A model generated the notes under the pieces. It saw only the letters and a program-made list of their open reading frames with translations, had not been told where the DNA came from and did not search any database. From Candidatus Mycalebacterium zealandia (GTDB lineage Bacteria; Desulfobacterota_D; UBA1144; Nemesobacterales; Mycalebacteriaceae): a stretch of DNA of 64,000 nt. A program made the position numbers and the translations under genes. The number at the start of each line of letters is the position of its first letter. The first letter of the stretch is position 1. Of this stretch, positions 15,848 through 24,842 are shown piece by piece. Where the stretch lies: assembly GCA_014075295.1 (NCBI GenBank), contig CP046180.1, positions 1,098,548 to 1,162,547 of the forward strand, given 5' to 3'.

Positions 15848-15876
15848 TTGATAAAAAGCCCGCGTTTGTGTAGAAA
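15848..15876 (+). promoter_or_regulatory. Candidate sigma-70 promoter of the rpsB-tsf-pyrH-frr cluster
   Basis: The -35 TTGATA (15848-15853) and -10 TAGAAA (15871-15876) are separated by 17 bp. They lie about 45 bp upstream of the rpsB ATG, where a GGGAG Shine-Dalgarno follows. Both hexamers are imperfect, so this is a position-supported guess. Confidence 0.4.
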
Positions 15877-15921
15877 AATGGCTTGCGTTTCGCGCGAGTG
15901 GCGTGAAAAAGGGAGAAACAA

Positions 15922-16878
15922 ATGAGCGAAGAGACTCAAGAGACACCTATGGGCGGCAATGGGGAGTTGAATATGAAGCAACTTCTTGAAGCCGGAGCCC
16001 ATTTCGGACACCAGAAAAGTTACTGGAATCCGAAGATGAAAAACCACATTTTCGATGTTCGCAACGGCGTTCACATAATCAATCTGCAAAAAACCGTTGA
16101 TCTTTTCAGAGTCGCTTATCAGTTCGTATTTGAACTCACTTCAAAAGGCGGAATCGTTCTGTTTGTGGGAACAAAACAGCAGGCGCGCGGCATAATCAAG
16201 GAAGAAAGCCAAAGGTGCTCAATGCCTTTTGTGAATGTGCGGTGGCTCGGAGGAGCACTTACGAACTTCAGCACAATCCGTTCACGGCTTCAATATATGG
16301 AAATGCTCAGAAAACTGGAGGAAGAAAACAAAATGGACCTTCTTCCGAACAAGGAAGCCGTCAAACTGAGAAAAGAGGAAGCGAAACTTTCAAGCATAAT
16401 CGGCGGAATTGCCTCAATGAAACGACTGCCGGATGCGGTTTTCATTGTTGACACCAACAAGGAACAAAACGCTTTCAAAGAGGCGAAAAAACTCGGCATT
16501 CCGATTGTCGGTCTGGTTGACACAAATTGCGACCCGACGGGAATTGACTATGTAATTCCGACCAACGATGACGCGATGAGGGCAATTAAACTGTTCGCTT
16601 CAAAAATCGCCGATGCGTGTGTTGAGGGCGCCCAAATCTACGCCGAAACCGTAAAAGACATTCCCGAAGAACAGCTCAGGGAACAGAAAAAGGAAATGGA
16701 AGGCCCCATAGTTGAGAAGAAGGTTTACGTGTTCAAGAAATTCGGAGAGGATGAAGAAAATCCCGCTGAAATCTCCGTAGTTAACGAAAACCGACCGCCC
16801 AAACAGGAAAACAAAGTTGAGGATACGCGGAAAACTCCCAAAGAACAGCCGGGTTCGAAACCGGACGGGAAAAAGTAG
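15922..16878 (+). CDS. rpsB: 30S ribosomal protein S2 with an extended C-terminal tail
   Basis: S2 binds the head-body junction of the small subunit. The 318-aa product has the conserved LLEAGAHFGHQKSYWNPKM, GGIVLFVGTKQQARG, RWLGGALTNFSTI and PDAVFIVDTNKEQNA segments in order. Most bacterial S2 proteins are about 230-260 aa; here an extra ~60 residues, rich in Lys, Glu and Pro, follow the conserved core. A ~15-residue leader precedes the usual MKQLLEAG start, and an internal ATG at about 15973 could be an alternative start. rpsB-tsf-pyrH-frr is the classic order and all four genes are closely packed. Confidence 0.97.
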   Translation: MSEETQETPMGGNGELNMKQLLEAGAHFGHQKSYWNPKMKNHIFDVRNGVHIINLQKTVDLFRVAYQFVFELTSKGGIVLFVGTKQQARGIIKEESQRCSMPFVNVRWLGGALTNFSTIRSRLQYMEMLRKLEEENKMDLLPNKEAVKLRKEEAKLSSIIGGIASMKRLPDAVFIVDTNKEQNAFKEAKKLGIPIVGLVDTNCDPTGIDYVIPTNDDAMRAIKLFASKIADACVEGAQIYAETVKDIPEEQLREQKKEMEGPIVEKKVYVFKKFGEDEENPAEISVVNENRPPKQENKVEDTRKTPKEQPGSKPDGKK

Positions 16879-16880
16879 TG

Positions 16881-17480
16881 ATGGCGGAAGTTACCTCAAG
16901 CATGGTCAGAGAAGCCAGAGACCTCACGGGAGCCTCTTTTCTTGACTGCAAAAACGCTCTGGAAGAAGCCGGCGGCGACATGGATAAGGCGATTGACCTT
17001 CTCAAAATTAAAGGCGCGTCTCGCGCTTCAAAGAAAATCGGCAGAAACACGCCCGAAGGCCTCGTAACCTCATACATCCACCCGGGCGGAAAAATCGGGG
17101 TTATGCTTGAACTCAACTGCGAAACCGATTTTGTCGCCAGAAACGAGGAGTTTTCAAACCTTTCAAAAGAGATAACGATGCAAATCGCGGCAACGGGCCC
17201 GCTTTACACTTCAAGGGACGAAATCCCTGAGGAGATTCTTAAAAAAGAGAAAGAAATCATCACAGCCCGCGCCAAAGAGGAAGGCAAACCGGACAAAATT
17301 CTGGAAAAAATAGTGCAAGGCGGAATTGAGAAATTCTGCAAAGAAGTCTGCCTTCTTGAGCAGGACTACATAAGGGAGCCGAAAACAAAAATCTCGGACC
17401 TTGTTTCGTCCGCGATATCCAAAACGGGCGAGAACATAATAGTCAGAAGATTCACGAGATTCCAACTCGGAGAGTCTTAA
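16881..17480 (+). CDS. tsf: Elongation factor Ts
   Basis: EF-Ts exchanges GDP for GTP on EF-Tu. The 199-aa protein has the N-terminal UBA-like module ([19 protein letters not shown]) and the key EF-Tu contact motif [13 protein letters not shown]. It is of the short type (about 200 aa), lacking most of the second core half found in E. coli EF-Ts (283 aa), as in several other phyla. The ATG at 16881 is preceded in frame by GTG at 16878, which overlaps the last base of the rpsB stop; either start is possible. Confidence 0.95.
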   Translation: MAEVTSSMVREARDLTGASFLDCKNALEEAGGDMDKAIDLLKIKGASRASKKIGRNTPEGLVTSYIHPGGKIGVMLELNCETDFVARNEEFSNLSKEITMQIAATGPLYTSRDEIPEEILKKEKEIITARAKEEGKPDKILEKIVQGGIEKFCKEVCLLEQDYIREPKTKISDLVSSAISKTGENIIVRRFTRFQLGES

Positions 17481-17491
17481 AACCTGATGCC

Positions 17492-18226
17492 ATGCCGTCC
17501 AACCGGAAAAAACCTCTCTACAAAAGAATCCTTCTGAAAATAGGCGGCGAAGCCCTTCAAGGCAAAGATGAGTTCGGCATAGACACCAAGATGCTGGACA
17601 AGGTGTCAAAAGAGCTCAAAGATTTGACCCGTCTCGGCGTTGACATCGCGCTTGTAATCGGCGGCGGAAACTTTTTCAGAGGCAGTTCGGACAGTGCCAG
17701 CGGAATGGACAGGTCAACGGCGGACTACATGGGAATGCTCGCGACCGTTATAAACGCCATCGCTCTTCAGGACTATCTGGAAAAACACGGCGTTGACACG
17801 CGGGTTCAAAGCGGGCTTGAAATCAAACAGGTCGCCGAGCCGTTTATAAAGCGGCGTGCGCTGAGGCACATTGAAAAAGGCAGGATTGTGATTTTCGCCG
17901 CCGGAACGGGCAGCCCGTTTTTCACAACCGACACGGCGGCAAGTTTGCGCGCTCTGCAAATCGGCGCGGATTGCGTTCTGAAAGGAACAAAAGTTGACGG
18001 CATTTACAACAAAGACCCGAAAAAACACAAAGACACCAAAAAATTCACCGAACTCACCTATATGGAAGCCATCCAGAAGGAACTGGACGTTATGGACACA
18101 ACGGCTATTTCACTGTGCATGGAGAGCGGAATTCCCATTATAGTTTTCGATCTGTTCAAGGCGGGGAATATGAAAAAAGTTGTGTGCGGCGAAAAAATCG
18201 GCACGAAGGTATGGAGCGGAAAATGA
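17492..18226 (+). CDS. pyrH: UMP kinase
   Basis: This 244-aa bacterial UMP kinase makes UDP from UMP and ATP. The amino-acid-kinase family motifs are present: [16 protein letters not shown] near the N-terminus, [32 protein letters not shown], and [19 protein letters not shown] for nucleotide binding. The first ATG at 17492, 11 bp after tsf, leaves a ~12-residue basic leader. It overlaps frr by 4 bp. Position and sequence leave little doubt. Confidence 0.97.
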   Translation: MPSNRKKPLYKRILLKIGGEALQGKDEFGIDTKMLDKVSKELKDLTRLGVDIALVIGGGNFFRGSSDSASGMDRSTADYMGMLATVINAIALQDYLEKHGVDTRVQSGLEIKQVAEPFIKRRALRHIEKGRIVIFAAGTGSPFFTTDTAASLRALQIGADCVLKGTKVDGIYNKDPKKHKDTKKFTELTYMEAIQKELDVMDTTAISLCMESGIPIIVFDLFKAGNMKKVVCGEKIGTKVWSGK

Positions 18227-18777
18227 GCGAAGAAATAAGAAATCAAACTGCGGAAAAAATGGGCAAAACCATTTCCGCGCTGGAAGGCGAGTTGTCAAAA
18301 CTTCGCACGGGAAAAGCGTCAACGGGTTTGCTTGAAGGGCTGGAGGTTAATTATCACGGCGCGAAAATGCCGCTTAATCAGGTCGCGGGAATAACCTCGC
18401 CCGACCCGCAAACGGTGATGATTCAGCCGTGGGACGAAACCGTCATAGGCGATATTGAAAAAGCGGTTAATCAATCAGACCTCGGTCTCACGCCCGCACG
18501 GGACGGAAAAATGATACGAATTTCAATTCCGCCACTCAGCGAAGAGCGGCGCACCGAACTTGTAAAAATCGCAAGCAGAATAGCCGAAGACCACCGCGTT
18601 TCCATACGGCAGACAAGAAAGGATTTGAACACAAAGGTAAAAGCGATGGAAAAAGAGGGAATGAGCGAAGACGAAAGTAAAAAAGCACTGTCCGACATTC
18701 AAAAATCAACCGATGAGTTTATCTCCAAAATAAACTCGCTTGTGGAAAAGAAAGAAAAAGAGATTATGGAGATTTAG
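18223..18777 (+). CDS. frr: Ribosome recycling factor
   Basis: The 184-aa product splits post-termination ribosomes together with EF-G. It has the long helical-bundle signatures KLRTGKAST and, in the C-terminal half, [28 protein letters not shown] and the closing helix. The ATG at 18223 overlaps the pyrH stop (ATGA) and gives the standard length; an in-frame upstream ATG at 18115 lies inside pyrH and is not used. After its stop the GC content drops and the AT-rich patch begins. Confidence 0.97.
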   Translation: MSEEIRNQTAEKMGKTISALEGELSKLRTGKASTGLLEGLEVNYHGAKMPLNQVAGITSPDPQTVMIQPWDETVIGDIEKAVNQSDLGLTPARDGKMIRISIPPLSEERRTELVKIASRIAEDHRVSIRQTRKDLNTKVKAMEKEGMSEDESKKALSDIQKSTDEFISKINSLVEKKEKEIMEI

Positions 18778-18952
18778 GCGACATTTGATAAAAAAGCCAA
18801 GAACTTGTTCATAACTTTCATACCCACATTCTATTGACATTCTTCTTAAACTCTTTATTTCAGTAACTGGCAACTTTCTTGCGCAGAGCCCGCTTGTCGG
18901 GTTTCTGACAAATACAAGACCCTGAAGGCACTTATGTGCAATTAAAACAGCA

Positions 18953-21805
18953 TTAGTCCTCCATATTCAAAAAATCAAAATGTCCTCGTCGAAGAAGATT
19001 TTCCCGTGCTTGTTCGGCGTTGTTTCTCACTTCAGGATTCTCATCTTTAAGCCCTGCATTTAGAATTATTCTGGCTTGATCAACCCGAACATAGGTAGTT
19101 TTATCTATAGCACCTGTCAATCCGGCAAAACACTCAACAACAAGAGATGGGTTACTTTCTAACATTTCACACAAAGATTCTGTCAAAATAGAAAATTCAA
19201 TATCTTCGAAATCCTTAACGATGTTGAGAATACTCAACAAAGATTTCAGTCTCCATTCAACATCTAAACACTCAGCCTTCATCCAGAAAGCGAACTCATG
19301 TAATTCATCCTGATCCTTAAAGGTCAAACGCCAATCGAAAAACTCAACTACTCTTTTTTTGAGTTTTTCATCAAGTTTTTCCCCAGTATGCTTGCCTGTA
19401 TGATAAAATAGCTTCGCCCAATACTTTTTTTCAGTTTTTTGATAATACTTGTTGAGCAAACTCTCCTGACTACCAATTGAACACTCTTCAAGTAGATAAC
19501 AATCGAACAAATAGCAACCTAGCCCATTTACCAACATTCTAGATATTTTGCTCTCTTGTTTTTTGATTTCATCCAAATTTTCAAGGGTAAATTCAAGTTC
19601 ATTACGAACAACATCAACAATGGGTACCCAGGGATTATTGTCGAGAAAATTTCCAAAAGATTCAATAAATTCACAAAGATTGCCTTGAGGAAAGAAAAAA
19701 GATTTGTTATCAGAAGCCCATTGTTTATCTAACAAATAAATATTTTGATAGCAAGATCCTAAAATTGCATACTCAGGAAGTGTTAACGGATGGGCACACA
19801 TTCTTCGGGTTTCAAGAATTTGTGTAACTTCTTGCACATTAGAATTTTCGCCTGAATGCTTCCTAATCCACCAACCAAAACTCACCAAGGTTTCCAATGC
19901 TCTGCAACGAGTATTGTTAATTGCTTCATCGAGACTACTATCTCCATCAATCAAAACCGGACGCTGTTCATCCAGCCTCCAATCGTATTGAGTGCAAAGC
20001 AATTCCAGCAACTTAGCAAGTCTTTCACGTTTAGAAAGTGGTGTTTTTACGTTCTCCTTCAAACATTCACTTATCAGGTCACCTACAGCAAAACGTGAAC
20101 TTGACCAGTCAGGTGTATCGAATGATTTTTCATTCTCAAATTCTCCCGATTGACTTTCATGTGACAACACCCATTCACACAAATCAAAACACTGGTCTAT
20201 TTTTTCAAGGTTGCCAGATTTGATTCTCTCTTGAAAAGCTTGAATAAACGAACGAACATAAATCGGGCGACGAATTTGTTCGCGGTGATTTATCCAGAAT
20301 CGAAATCTTGAATTGTCCTGAATAATTTCTTCCTCTAAAAGCATTTGAAATTCACTTGCAAGAGATCTAATGTTAATCTCAACAAACCAATCATCAGTAT
20401 CTCTATGGGTGTCTTCCCATTCATTTACAAAATTTAAGATTTCTTCATCCGATAACTTCGCAAGTTCATCTCTGGATTTGGGGCTCCGGTCTTTTATTGC
20501 TCCTACTACAACTCTCCCTGAAACATAATCTTTGTCGGCAAGAAGAGTTTCTTTTGAACTTGTGAGACTCTGAAAATAAGTTAGATATTTCCCGTACAGC
20601 ACATTTTTAAATGGGGTGAGTTGACACTTGTGCAAATGTTTTTGTTGTTTAATAAACTTTTCTTCTGAGCAATTGTCACCCATGGAATCACGAAATTCTT
20701 TTTTTGATGGACCATTTATTATCCTTTCAAAAATTTCTGCTCTTTTTTCTTCCGGCAAAAACCCATATCCAAAATGCTCGCATGCACAACGAATCATTTT
20801 TTGAAACTCAGAACTATAAGAATGGACACCATAGTCTTGATGTGAAAGAACAAAATCAAGAATCCAAGGCTTAGTTTGTTCGTTTACATTGAATGAGTAC
20901 AAATGCTGACGAACTCGTTGAAAAATCCTCCAGTGTTTTTCTCGTAATTTTCCATCTAATTCTGCTACCGAATCTGGCATTTGTTCATAGGTTTTTTCAC
21001 ATGCATAGGTCATTGCGTGAACAAGATCTCTCTTAGGTTCATTGTAGAAACCTTTTTCTTTTCTCAATGTTGCACACCAAATCCTCGACTTGTCATAAGA
21101 TTTTCTTTCATAAATCTCCCTCATCTCAATCATTCTGTCTACTTCATCAATCAAAAGATTAGCAACTTGAAAAGGCTCCTTGTCTGTCAGAAAAGAAACT
21201 CCTTTCTCAAGTATCTGTCGGTATTCAAAATCACTAAACATAGTACGAGGCTCTAAAATTCCATCGTAGCCTGGATTCTTTTTGCGCCTTCTTTCATTGT
21301 CACTATCTGGAGAAAATTTGATGAGTTCCTTAGTAAAATTCAATGCAACTTTAATCTGATTCTCCTGTGTCCAATGCATTAATAAGTTTGAGCATCTTTC
21401 ATTCGAATACGCAATATAATAATCAGTATCAAAATATTCGAGAATCTTTGATTCAAGTTTTGCCGAATGTTCTCCACTGAGTTCTAGTGCAATATCAATA
21501 ATATCTTCACAGATTCTCGTGTTATTAGTCTGAGGAATTTTTAATAAAATTTCGACTACATCTTCCGGTTCATTTTTTGCCACATTCTTGAGATAACGCA
21601 ATTCTGGCCACCAAGGCAATTGAACACTATGATCTGACAATTTCCGTATTGGTGGAGGAGAAGCAAAATATCCGCGCTCTTTTAAAGGTTTTACCCACAA
21701 AGGATTTTGTAATCTAGTAAAGAAATACTGACGATCATTCTCCTTTTTAACAAAAGCCAGAGCTTTCTTAACCATTTCATCCGTTGGTTTTTCGTAAGAT
21801 TTCAT
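18953..21805 (-). CDS. Large alpha-helical repeat protein, candidate defence component (950 aa)
   Basis: The 950-aa protein appears almost entirely helical and repeat-like (HEAT/TPR-type character), with no signal peptide, membrane helix, Walker A or recognisable nuclease motif. Near residues 27-45 it has FFTRLQNPLWVKPLKERGYF, then a proline-rich turn. From memory, similar openings occur in the repeat regions of STAND-like or other large uncharacterised bacterial proteins, but I cannot verify this. A C-terminal segment (about 900-940) reads like a HEAT unit: LNAGLKDENPEVRNNAEQARENLL. It overlaps the upstream 211-aa gene by 29 bp, so both are made together. The strongly AT-rich codon use and its place between frr and serS show recent acquisition. 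Antiphage function is a hypothesis from context. Confidence 0.75.
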   Translation of the reverse strand: MKSYEKPTDEMVKKALAFVKKENDRQYFFTRLQNPLWVKPLKERGYFASPPPIRKLSDHSVQLPWWPELRYLKNVAKNEPEDVVEILLKIPQTNNTRICEDIIDIALELSGEHSAKLESKILEYFDTDYYIAYSNERCSNLLMHWTQENQIKVALNFTKELIKFSPDSDNERRRKKNPGYDGILEPRTMFSDFEYRQILEKGVSFLTDKEPFQVANLLIDEVDRMIEMREIYERKSYDKSRIWCATLRKEKGFYNEPKRDLVHAMTYACEKTYEQMPDSVAELDGKLREKHWRIFQRVRQHLYSFNVNEQTKPWILDFVLSHQDYGVHSYSSEFQKMIRCACEHFGYGFLPEEKRAEIFERIINGPSKKEFRDSMGDNCSEEKFIKQQKHLHKCQLTPFKNVLYGKYLTYFQSLTSSKETLLADKDYVSGRVVVGAIKDRSPKSRDELAKLSDEEILNFVNEWEDTHRDTDDWFVEINIRSLASEFQMLLEEEIIQDNSRFRFWINHREQIRRPIYVRSFIQAFQERIKSGNLEKIDQCFDLCEWVLSHESQSGEFENEKSFDTPDWSSSRFAVGDLISECLKENVKTPLSKRERLAKLLELLCTQYDWRLDEQRPVLIDGDSSLDEAINNTRCRALETLVSFGWWIRKHSGENSNVQEVTQILETRRMCAHPLTLPEYAILGSCYQNIYLLDKQWASDNKSFFFPQGNLCEFIESFGNFLDNNPWVPIVDVVRNELEFTLENLDEIKKQESKISRMLVNGLGCYLFDCYLLEECSIGSQESLLNKYYQKTEKKYWAKLFYHTGKHTGEKLDEKLKKRVVEFFDWRLTFKDQDELHEFAFWMKAECLDVEWRLKSLLSILNIVKDFEDIEFSILTESLCEMLESNPSLVVECFAGLTGAIDKTTYVRVDQARIILNAGLKDENPEVRNNAEQARENLLRRGHFDFLNMED

Positions 21806-22412
21806 CTATCTCTCCAAACCTCTCAGATTCCCTGCTAGCAACTACATACAACAAATCATCTAATTGTCTAAAGTGATTCTCAACATAATCACTACTGTCT
21901 GGGTTCAGTCTGCCTTTGTGGGCGTGTACGTTAGAGTTAAAAAATTTCTTTGCTTCCCGCCAAGGTCTCAAAAAATTCTCGGGAATTTCATCTTTGAAAG
22001 AGTAATCAAGAAGTTCAGAAAAGAACAAGTCTGATTTATTTTCTGCTCTCAGTCTCCCAGCATGGTGTTGTTTAAGTAATTTCTTAATCGGCAAGAGAAC
22101 CTCATAGGGTACAGAGTGTTCTTTGTCCTTGAGGGGCAATTCTAGAGGTTTAAAATGAGATTCCCATTTTTCCAATATTTTATCGGATAGTTGACTGTAC
22201 TGAACTTGACTTCTTTGAATCCCTCCCAATTCGGAAGGAAGACCATTCATCAATTCTCTTCCAGCATGGGAGACAAAACTTACATATCCACTGGTTTTGT
22301 TTTTGAGAAGGAAAACTGCTCCTTTGTACAATTCGGCAAATATAGAAAGTTCTTTTTTCATCAACCATTTAAACACGGTATTCTGTTTATCATTAAGCAT
22401 TCCTTTTAACAA
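21777..22412 (-). CDS. Helical 211-aa partner protein of the 950-aa repeat protein
   Basis: I cannot name this family. The protein is helical and soluble, with the distinctive segment YKGAVFLLKNKTSGYVSFVSH and HAGRELMNGLP (about residues 29-60), and FFNSNVHAHKGR (about 155-167). The histidines and the RE pair in these motifs could be catalytic or structural; no standard HEPN R-x4-6-H motif is clear. I place the start at TTG 22412, because AGGAG (22419-22423) lies 6 nt upstream; the ATG at 22400 has poorer spacing. That Shine-Dalgarno lies inside the diverged copy of the serS 3' end. The gene runs 29 bp into the 950-aa gene. AT-rich codon use suggests acquisition as a pair. Confidence 0.72.
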   Translation of the reverse strand: MLKGMLNDKQNTVFKWLMKKELSIFAELYKGAVFLLKNKTSGYVSFVSHAGRELMNGLPSELGGIQRSQVQYSQLSDKILEKWESHFKPLELPLKDKEHSVPYEVLLPIKKLLKQHHAGRLRAENKSDLFFSELLDYSFKDEIPENFLRPWREAKKFFNSNVHAHKGRLNPDSSDYVENHFRQLDDLLYVVASRESERFGEIDEILRKTNG

Positions 22413-22415
22413 ATT

Positions 22416-22462
22416 GCACTCCTCTCATATACCCCGCAAGTGCGTCCGGAATTTTAACGCTT
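22416..22462. repeat. Diverged second copy of the serS 3' end
   Basis: The segment aligns with 22711-22754 at about 36 of 43 positions with one 3-nt gap. Read on the minus strand it gives VKIPDALAGYM-RGV, against [13 protein letters not shown] at the real SerS C-terminus. It lies between the DUF2442 gene and the 211-aa gene and supplies the latter's ribosome-binding site. It has no long reading frame of its own. Confidence 0.75.
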
Positions 22463-22697
22463 AACCTCTCACCGAATCCAAATACAGCGTATCAGGACAT
22501 ATATCCTGATCATTGGGCCAAACAACCGTTCCATCTAAAACGGTCGCTTTTTGAAAGTATTGTTTGTCCTTTAACTCAGCAAAAACCCCAAAATCCAACA
22601 AATCCGAGCAGTCATACAAACCACGCTCCCCGTTATCAAAAACAAGTTGAAGTTTGCAGTCTTCCGTTGTGCTGACTTCTTTTACTCTTGGATTAAT
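22461..22697 (-). CDS. DUF2442 domain protein with apparent ATT start codon
   Basis: The minus strand encodes 78 residues beginning (I/M)NPRVKEVSTTEDCKLQLVF and continuing with NGERGLYDC, GVFAELKDKQYF, GTVVWPNDQDICPDTLYLDS and a stop. This is the full DUF2442 pattern. No ATG, GTG or TTG exists upstream; the codon where Met is expected is ATT (22695-22697), exactly 7 nt after AGAGGA (22705-22710) in the end of serS, and it overlaps the serS stop. So it is probably expressed by coupling to serS. DUF2442 proteins usually pair with DUF4160 in toxin-antitoxin-like modules; no partner is present here. If ATT cannot initiate, this is a pseudogene. Confidence 0.65.
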   Translation of the reverse strand: MNPRVKEVSTTEDCKLQLVFDNGERGLYDCSDLLDFGVFAELKDKQYFQKATVLDGTVVWPNDQDICPDTLYLDSVRG

Positions 22698-23962
22698 TAA
22701 TCAATCCTCTCCACTCCCATATACTCAACAAGCGCATCGGGAATTTTCACGCTTCCGTCTTTTTGCTGGTAGTTTTCAAGAATTGCCACAACGGTGCGGC
22801 CAATCGCGAGCCCGGAACCGTTAAGCGTGTGAACAAACGCCGTTTTTTTGCCATCTTTGAATCTTATTCCCGCCCTTCTCGCCTGAAAATCCTCAAAATT
22901 ACTGCACGAGGAAATTTCCCTGTACGCGCCCTCTCCCGGTAGCCAGACTTCAATGTCGTATGTTTTCGCGGCGGAAAACCCCATATCGCCCGCGCAGAGA
23001 GTTACAACGCGGTAATGAAGCCCCAATTTTTCCAAAATCCCGCACGCGTCCGCCATTAAGCTTTCCAACTCGTCATACGAATTTTCCGGACGCGCGAACT
23101 TGACCAACTCAACCTTGTTGAACTGATGCTGTCGCATAATGCCCTTTGTGTCTTTGCCGTATGAACCCGCCTCTTTGCGGAAACACGGCGTATGAGCAAC
23201 GTATTTAAGCGGCAAGTCGCCTGAAATAACTTCATCGCGGTAAATGTTGGTAACAGGAACCTCGGCTGTCGGAATAAGAAAATAGTCCGTGCCGGAAAGT
23301 TTGAACAGATCGTCCTCAAATTTCGGCAGATTACCCGTTCCGGTCAAACTTGCGGTGTTTGCCGCAAACGGCGGAAGCGTTTCCGTGTAGCCGTTTTCCT
23401 TTGTGTGAATATCAAGCATGAAGTTCGCGAGCGCACGTTCAAGCCGCGCACCCGCACCGAAATAAAGCGCGAAACGCGAACCGGTGATTTTCGCCGCGCG
23501 CTCAAGGTCAAGAATTCGGAGTTTTTCCCCGATTTGGTCGTGAAGCAGAGGCTCAAAATCAAATTCGGGCTTTTCGCCCCACTTTCTCACTTCAATGTTG
23601 TCGCCCGCTCCCGCTCCCGCGGGAACACTTTCGTGCGGAATGTTCGGAATTATGAGCATTTCGGTTCTGATTTTCTCCTCAATTTCCGTCCGGTCGGAAT
23701 TGAGCGATTTCACTTTTTCTGAAACGGTTTTGAGTTCATCGGAGAGTTTTTCAAACCCTTTGTCGTCGCCCTTTTGTTTGAGAGCCGCCATTTCGCGCGA
23801 ACCCTCATTGCGCTTGCGCTCCAGCTCCTCAACCTGCCCTATAACTTCGCGGCGGCGGCTCAAAAGCGGTGAAATCCCCGCAAAATCAAAGTCAAAACCG
23901 CGCGCGGACAGTTTTTTCTTCACTTCATCAAGATTTTGTTCAACAAATTTCCAGTCAAGCAT
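22697..23962 (-). CDS. serS: Serine-tRNA ligase
   Basis: The 421-aa class II synthetase charges tRNA-Ser. It begins with the tRNA-binding coiled-coil arm ([18 protein letters not shown] through ~100). The class II motifs follow: motif 2 around [22 protein letters not shown] and motif 3 around [21 protein letters not shown] choose the ATG at 23962 because the SerRS family begins with this M-x-D pattern; a longer frame to 24061 adds 33 unconserved residues. Its last ~45 bp are duplicated downstream of the following DUF2442 gene. The matching tRNA-Ser(TGA) is also in the window. Confidence 0.96.
   Translation of the reverse strand: MLDWKFVEQNLDEVKKKLSARGFDFDFAGISPLLSRRREVIGQVEELERKRNEGSREMAALKQKGDDKGFEKLSDELKTVSEKVKSLNSDRTEIEEKIRTEMLIIPNIPHESVPAGAGAGDNIEVRKWGEKPEFDFEPLLHDQIGEKLRILDLERAAKITGSRFALYFGAGARLERALANFMLDIHTKENGYTETLPPFAANTASLTGTGNLPKFEDDLFKLSGTDYFLIPTAEVPVTNIYRDEVISGDLPLKYVAHTPCFRKEAGSYGKDTKGIMRQHQFNKVELVKFARPENSYDELESLMADACGILEKLGLHYRVVTLCAGDMGFSAAKTYDIEVWLPGEGAYREISSCSNFEDFQARRAGIRFKDGKKTAFVHTLNGSGLAIGRTVVAILENYQQKDGSVKIPDALVEYMGVERID
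22711..22754. repeat. serS 3' end, intact copy of the duplicated segment
   Basis: This encodes the SerS C-terminal residues [13 protein letters not shown] and is the source-like copy of the repeat at 22416-22462. The weaker similarity continues through the serS stop (ATTGATTAA against ATTTGTTAA). Confidence 0.75.
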
Positions 23963-24116
23963 GGAAACGGTTCCGCCTGCGAATAAAGATACAGAATAAC
24001 ACAAAACCGGACGGGAAAACCCCTGACTGATTGCTTTGACAATGAACCCGCCTTTTGACAATAAAAATGGGCGCGGTTAGTTTGACTTCACAACTCTTGA
24101 GAGGAGGAACAACGCC

Positions 24117-24836
24117 GTGGGAAAACTAACTGACGGAACAGAAATAACATATTACGGACACTCAACCTTTATGGTGAAAACGCCGAAAGGCAAAAATGTG
24201 CTTATTGACCCGTGGGTGAAAGGAAACCCCGCGTGTCCGGAAAACCTGTACAAGGTTGAAAAAGTTGACGTTATCGCGATAACACACGGTCATTTTGACC
24301 ACATCAATGATGCCGTTGAAATCGCCAAAGAACACAAACCGCAAATGGTGGCGAACTGGGAAATCTGCGCGTGGCTCGGAACAAAAGGCGTTGAGAACTG
24401 CTGCCCGATGAACAAAGGCGGCGGGCAAACGGTTGAAGGCGTGAAGTTTGTGATGACGCACGCTCAGCATTCAAGCGGAATCGGCGAGGAAGACGGCACA
24501 ACCTCAGACGGCGGCGAGGCGGGCGGTTTTGTGATTGAACTTGAAGACGGTTACCGCATGTATCACGCGGGAGACACTAACATTTTCAGCGACATGAAAC
24601 TCATAAAAGAGATTTACGCGCCGAAACTCGCGTTTCTGCCCATAGGCGACCTGTTCACAATGGGACCGCTGGAAGCGTCATACGCCTGCAAATTCATATC
24701 GCCTGAGATTGTGATTCCGATGCACTACGCCACCTTCCCGCCGCTCACCGGCACGCCCGAAGAACTCGGAAAACTGACTTCGGACATGAAGGGGCTGGAG
24801 ATTGCCGCGCTCAAACCCGGCGAAACCCTGAAATAA
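24117..24836 (+). CDS. Metal-dependent hydrolase, UPF0173 (beta-lactamase fold)
   Basis: This 239-aa metallo-beta-lactamase-fold protein has the metal motif THGHFDH (about 55-61). Further ligands are likely in THAQHSSG, YHAGDTNIF and PMHYATFP. UPF0173 members such as YtkL are thought to hydrolyse small molecules, but the physiological substrate is unknown. The start codon is GTG at 24117, after a strong GAGGAGG. It is followed after 6 bp by alanine dehydrogenase, so they form an operon running away from serS. Confidence 0.85.
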   Translation: MGKLTDGTEITYYGHSTFMVKTPKGKNVLIDPWVKGNPACPENLYKVEKVDVIAITHGHFDHINDAVEIAKEHKPQMVANWEICAWLGTKGVENCCPMNKGGGQTVEGVKFVMTHAQHSSGIGEEDGTTSDGGEAGGFVIELEDGYRMYHAGDTNIFSDMKLIKEIYAPKLAFLPIGDLFTMGPLEASYACKFISPEIVIPMHYATFPPLTGTPEELGKLTSDMKGLEIAALKPGETLK

Positions 24837-24842
24837 CAATCT

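Noticed and set aside
18778..18960. Third copy of the serS 3' end after the 950-aa gene
   Set aside because: Only a short similarity (CTCCATAT-like) exists near 18956 and it does not extend. A 55-codon open stretch and a weak 5-bp hairpin in this 175-bp gap are also not convincing.
18953..21805. Known STAND/Avs-type NTPase
   Set aside because: No Walker A or B motif is visible in the 950 residues; only the helical repeat character and an N-terminal motif are reminiscent.
21777..22412. HEPN RNase assignment for the 211-aa protein
   Set aside because: The R-x4-6-H catalytic motif is not clear; the nearest arginine and histidine are spaced differently.
22461..22697. DUF2442 gene behind serS as a pseudogene that lost its start
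   Set aside because: The reading frame is complete and the expected Met position is ATT, exactly 7 nt after a Shine-Dalgarno, a pattern repeated in two other genes. I kept it as a likely gene with a near-cognate start.
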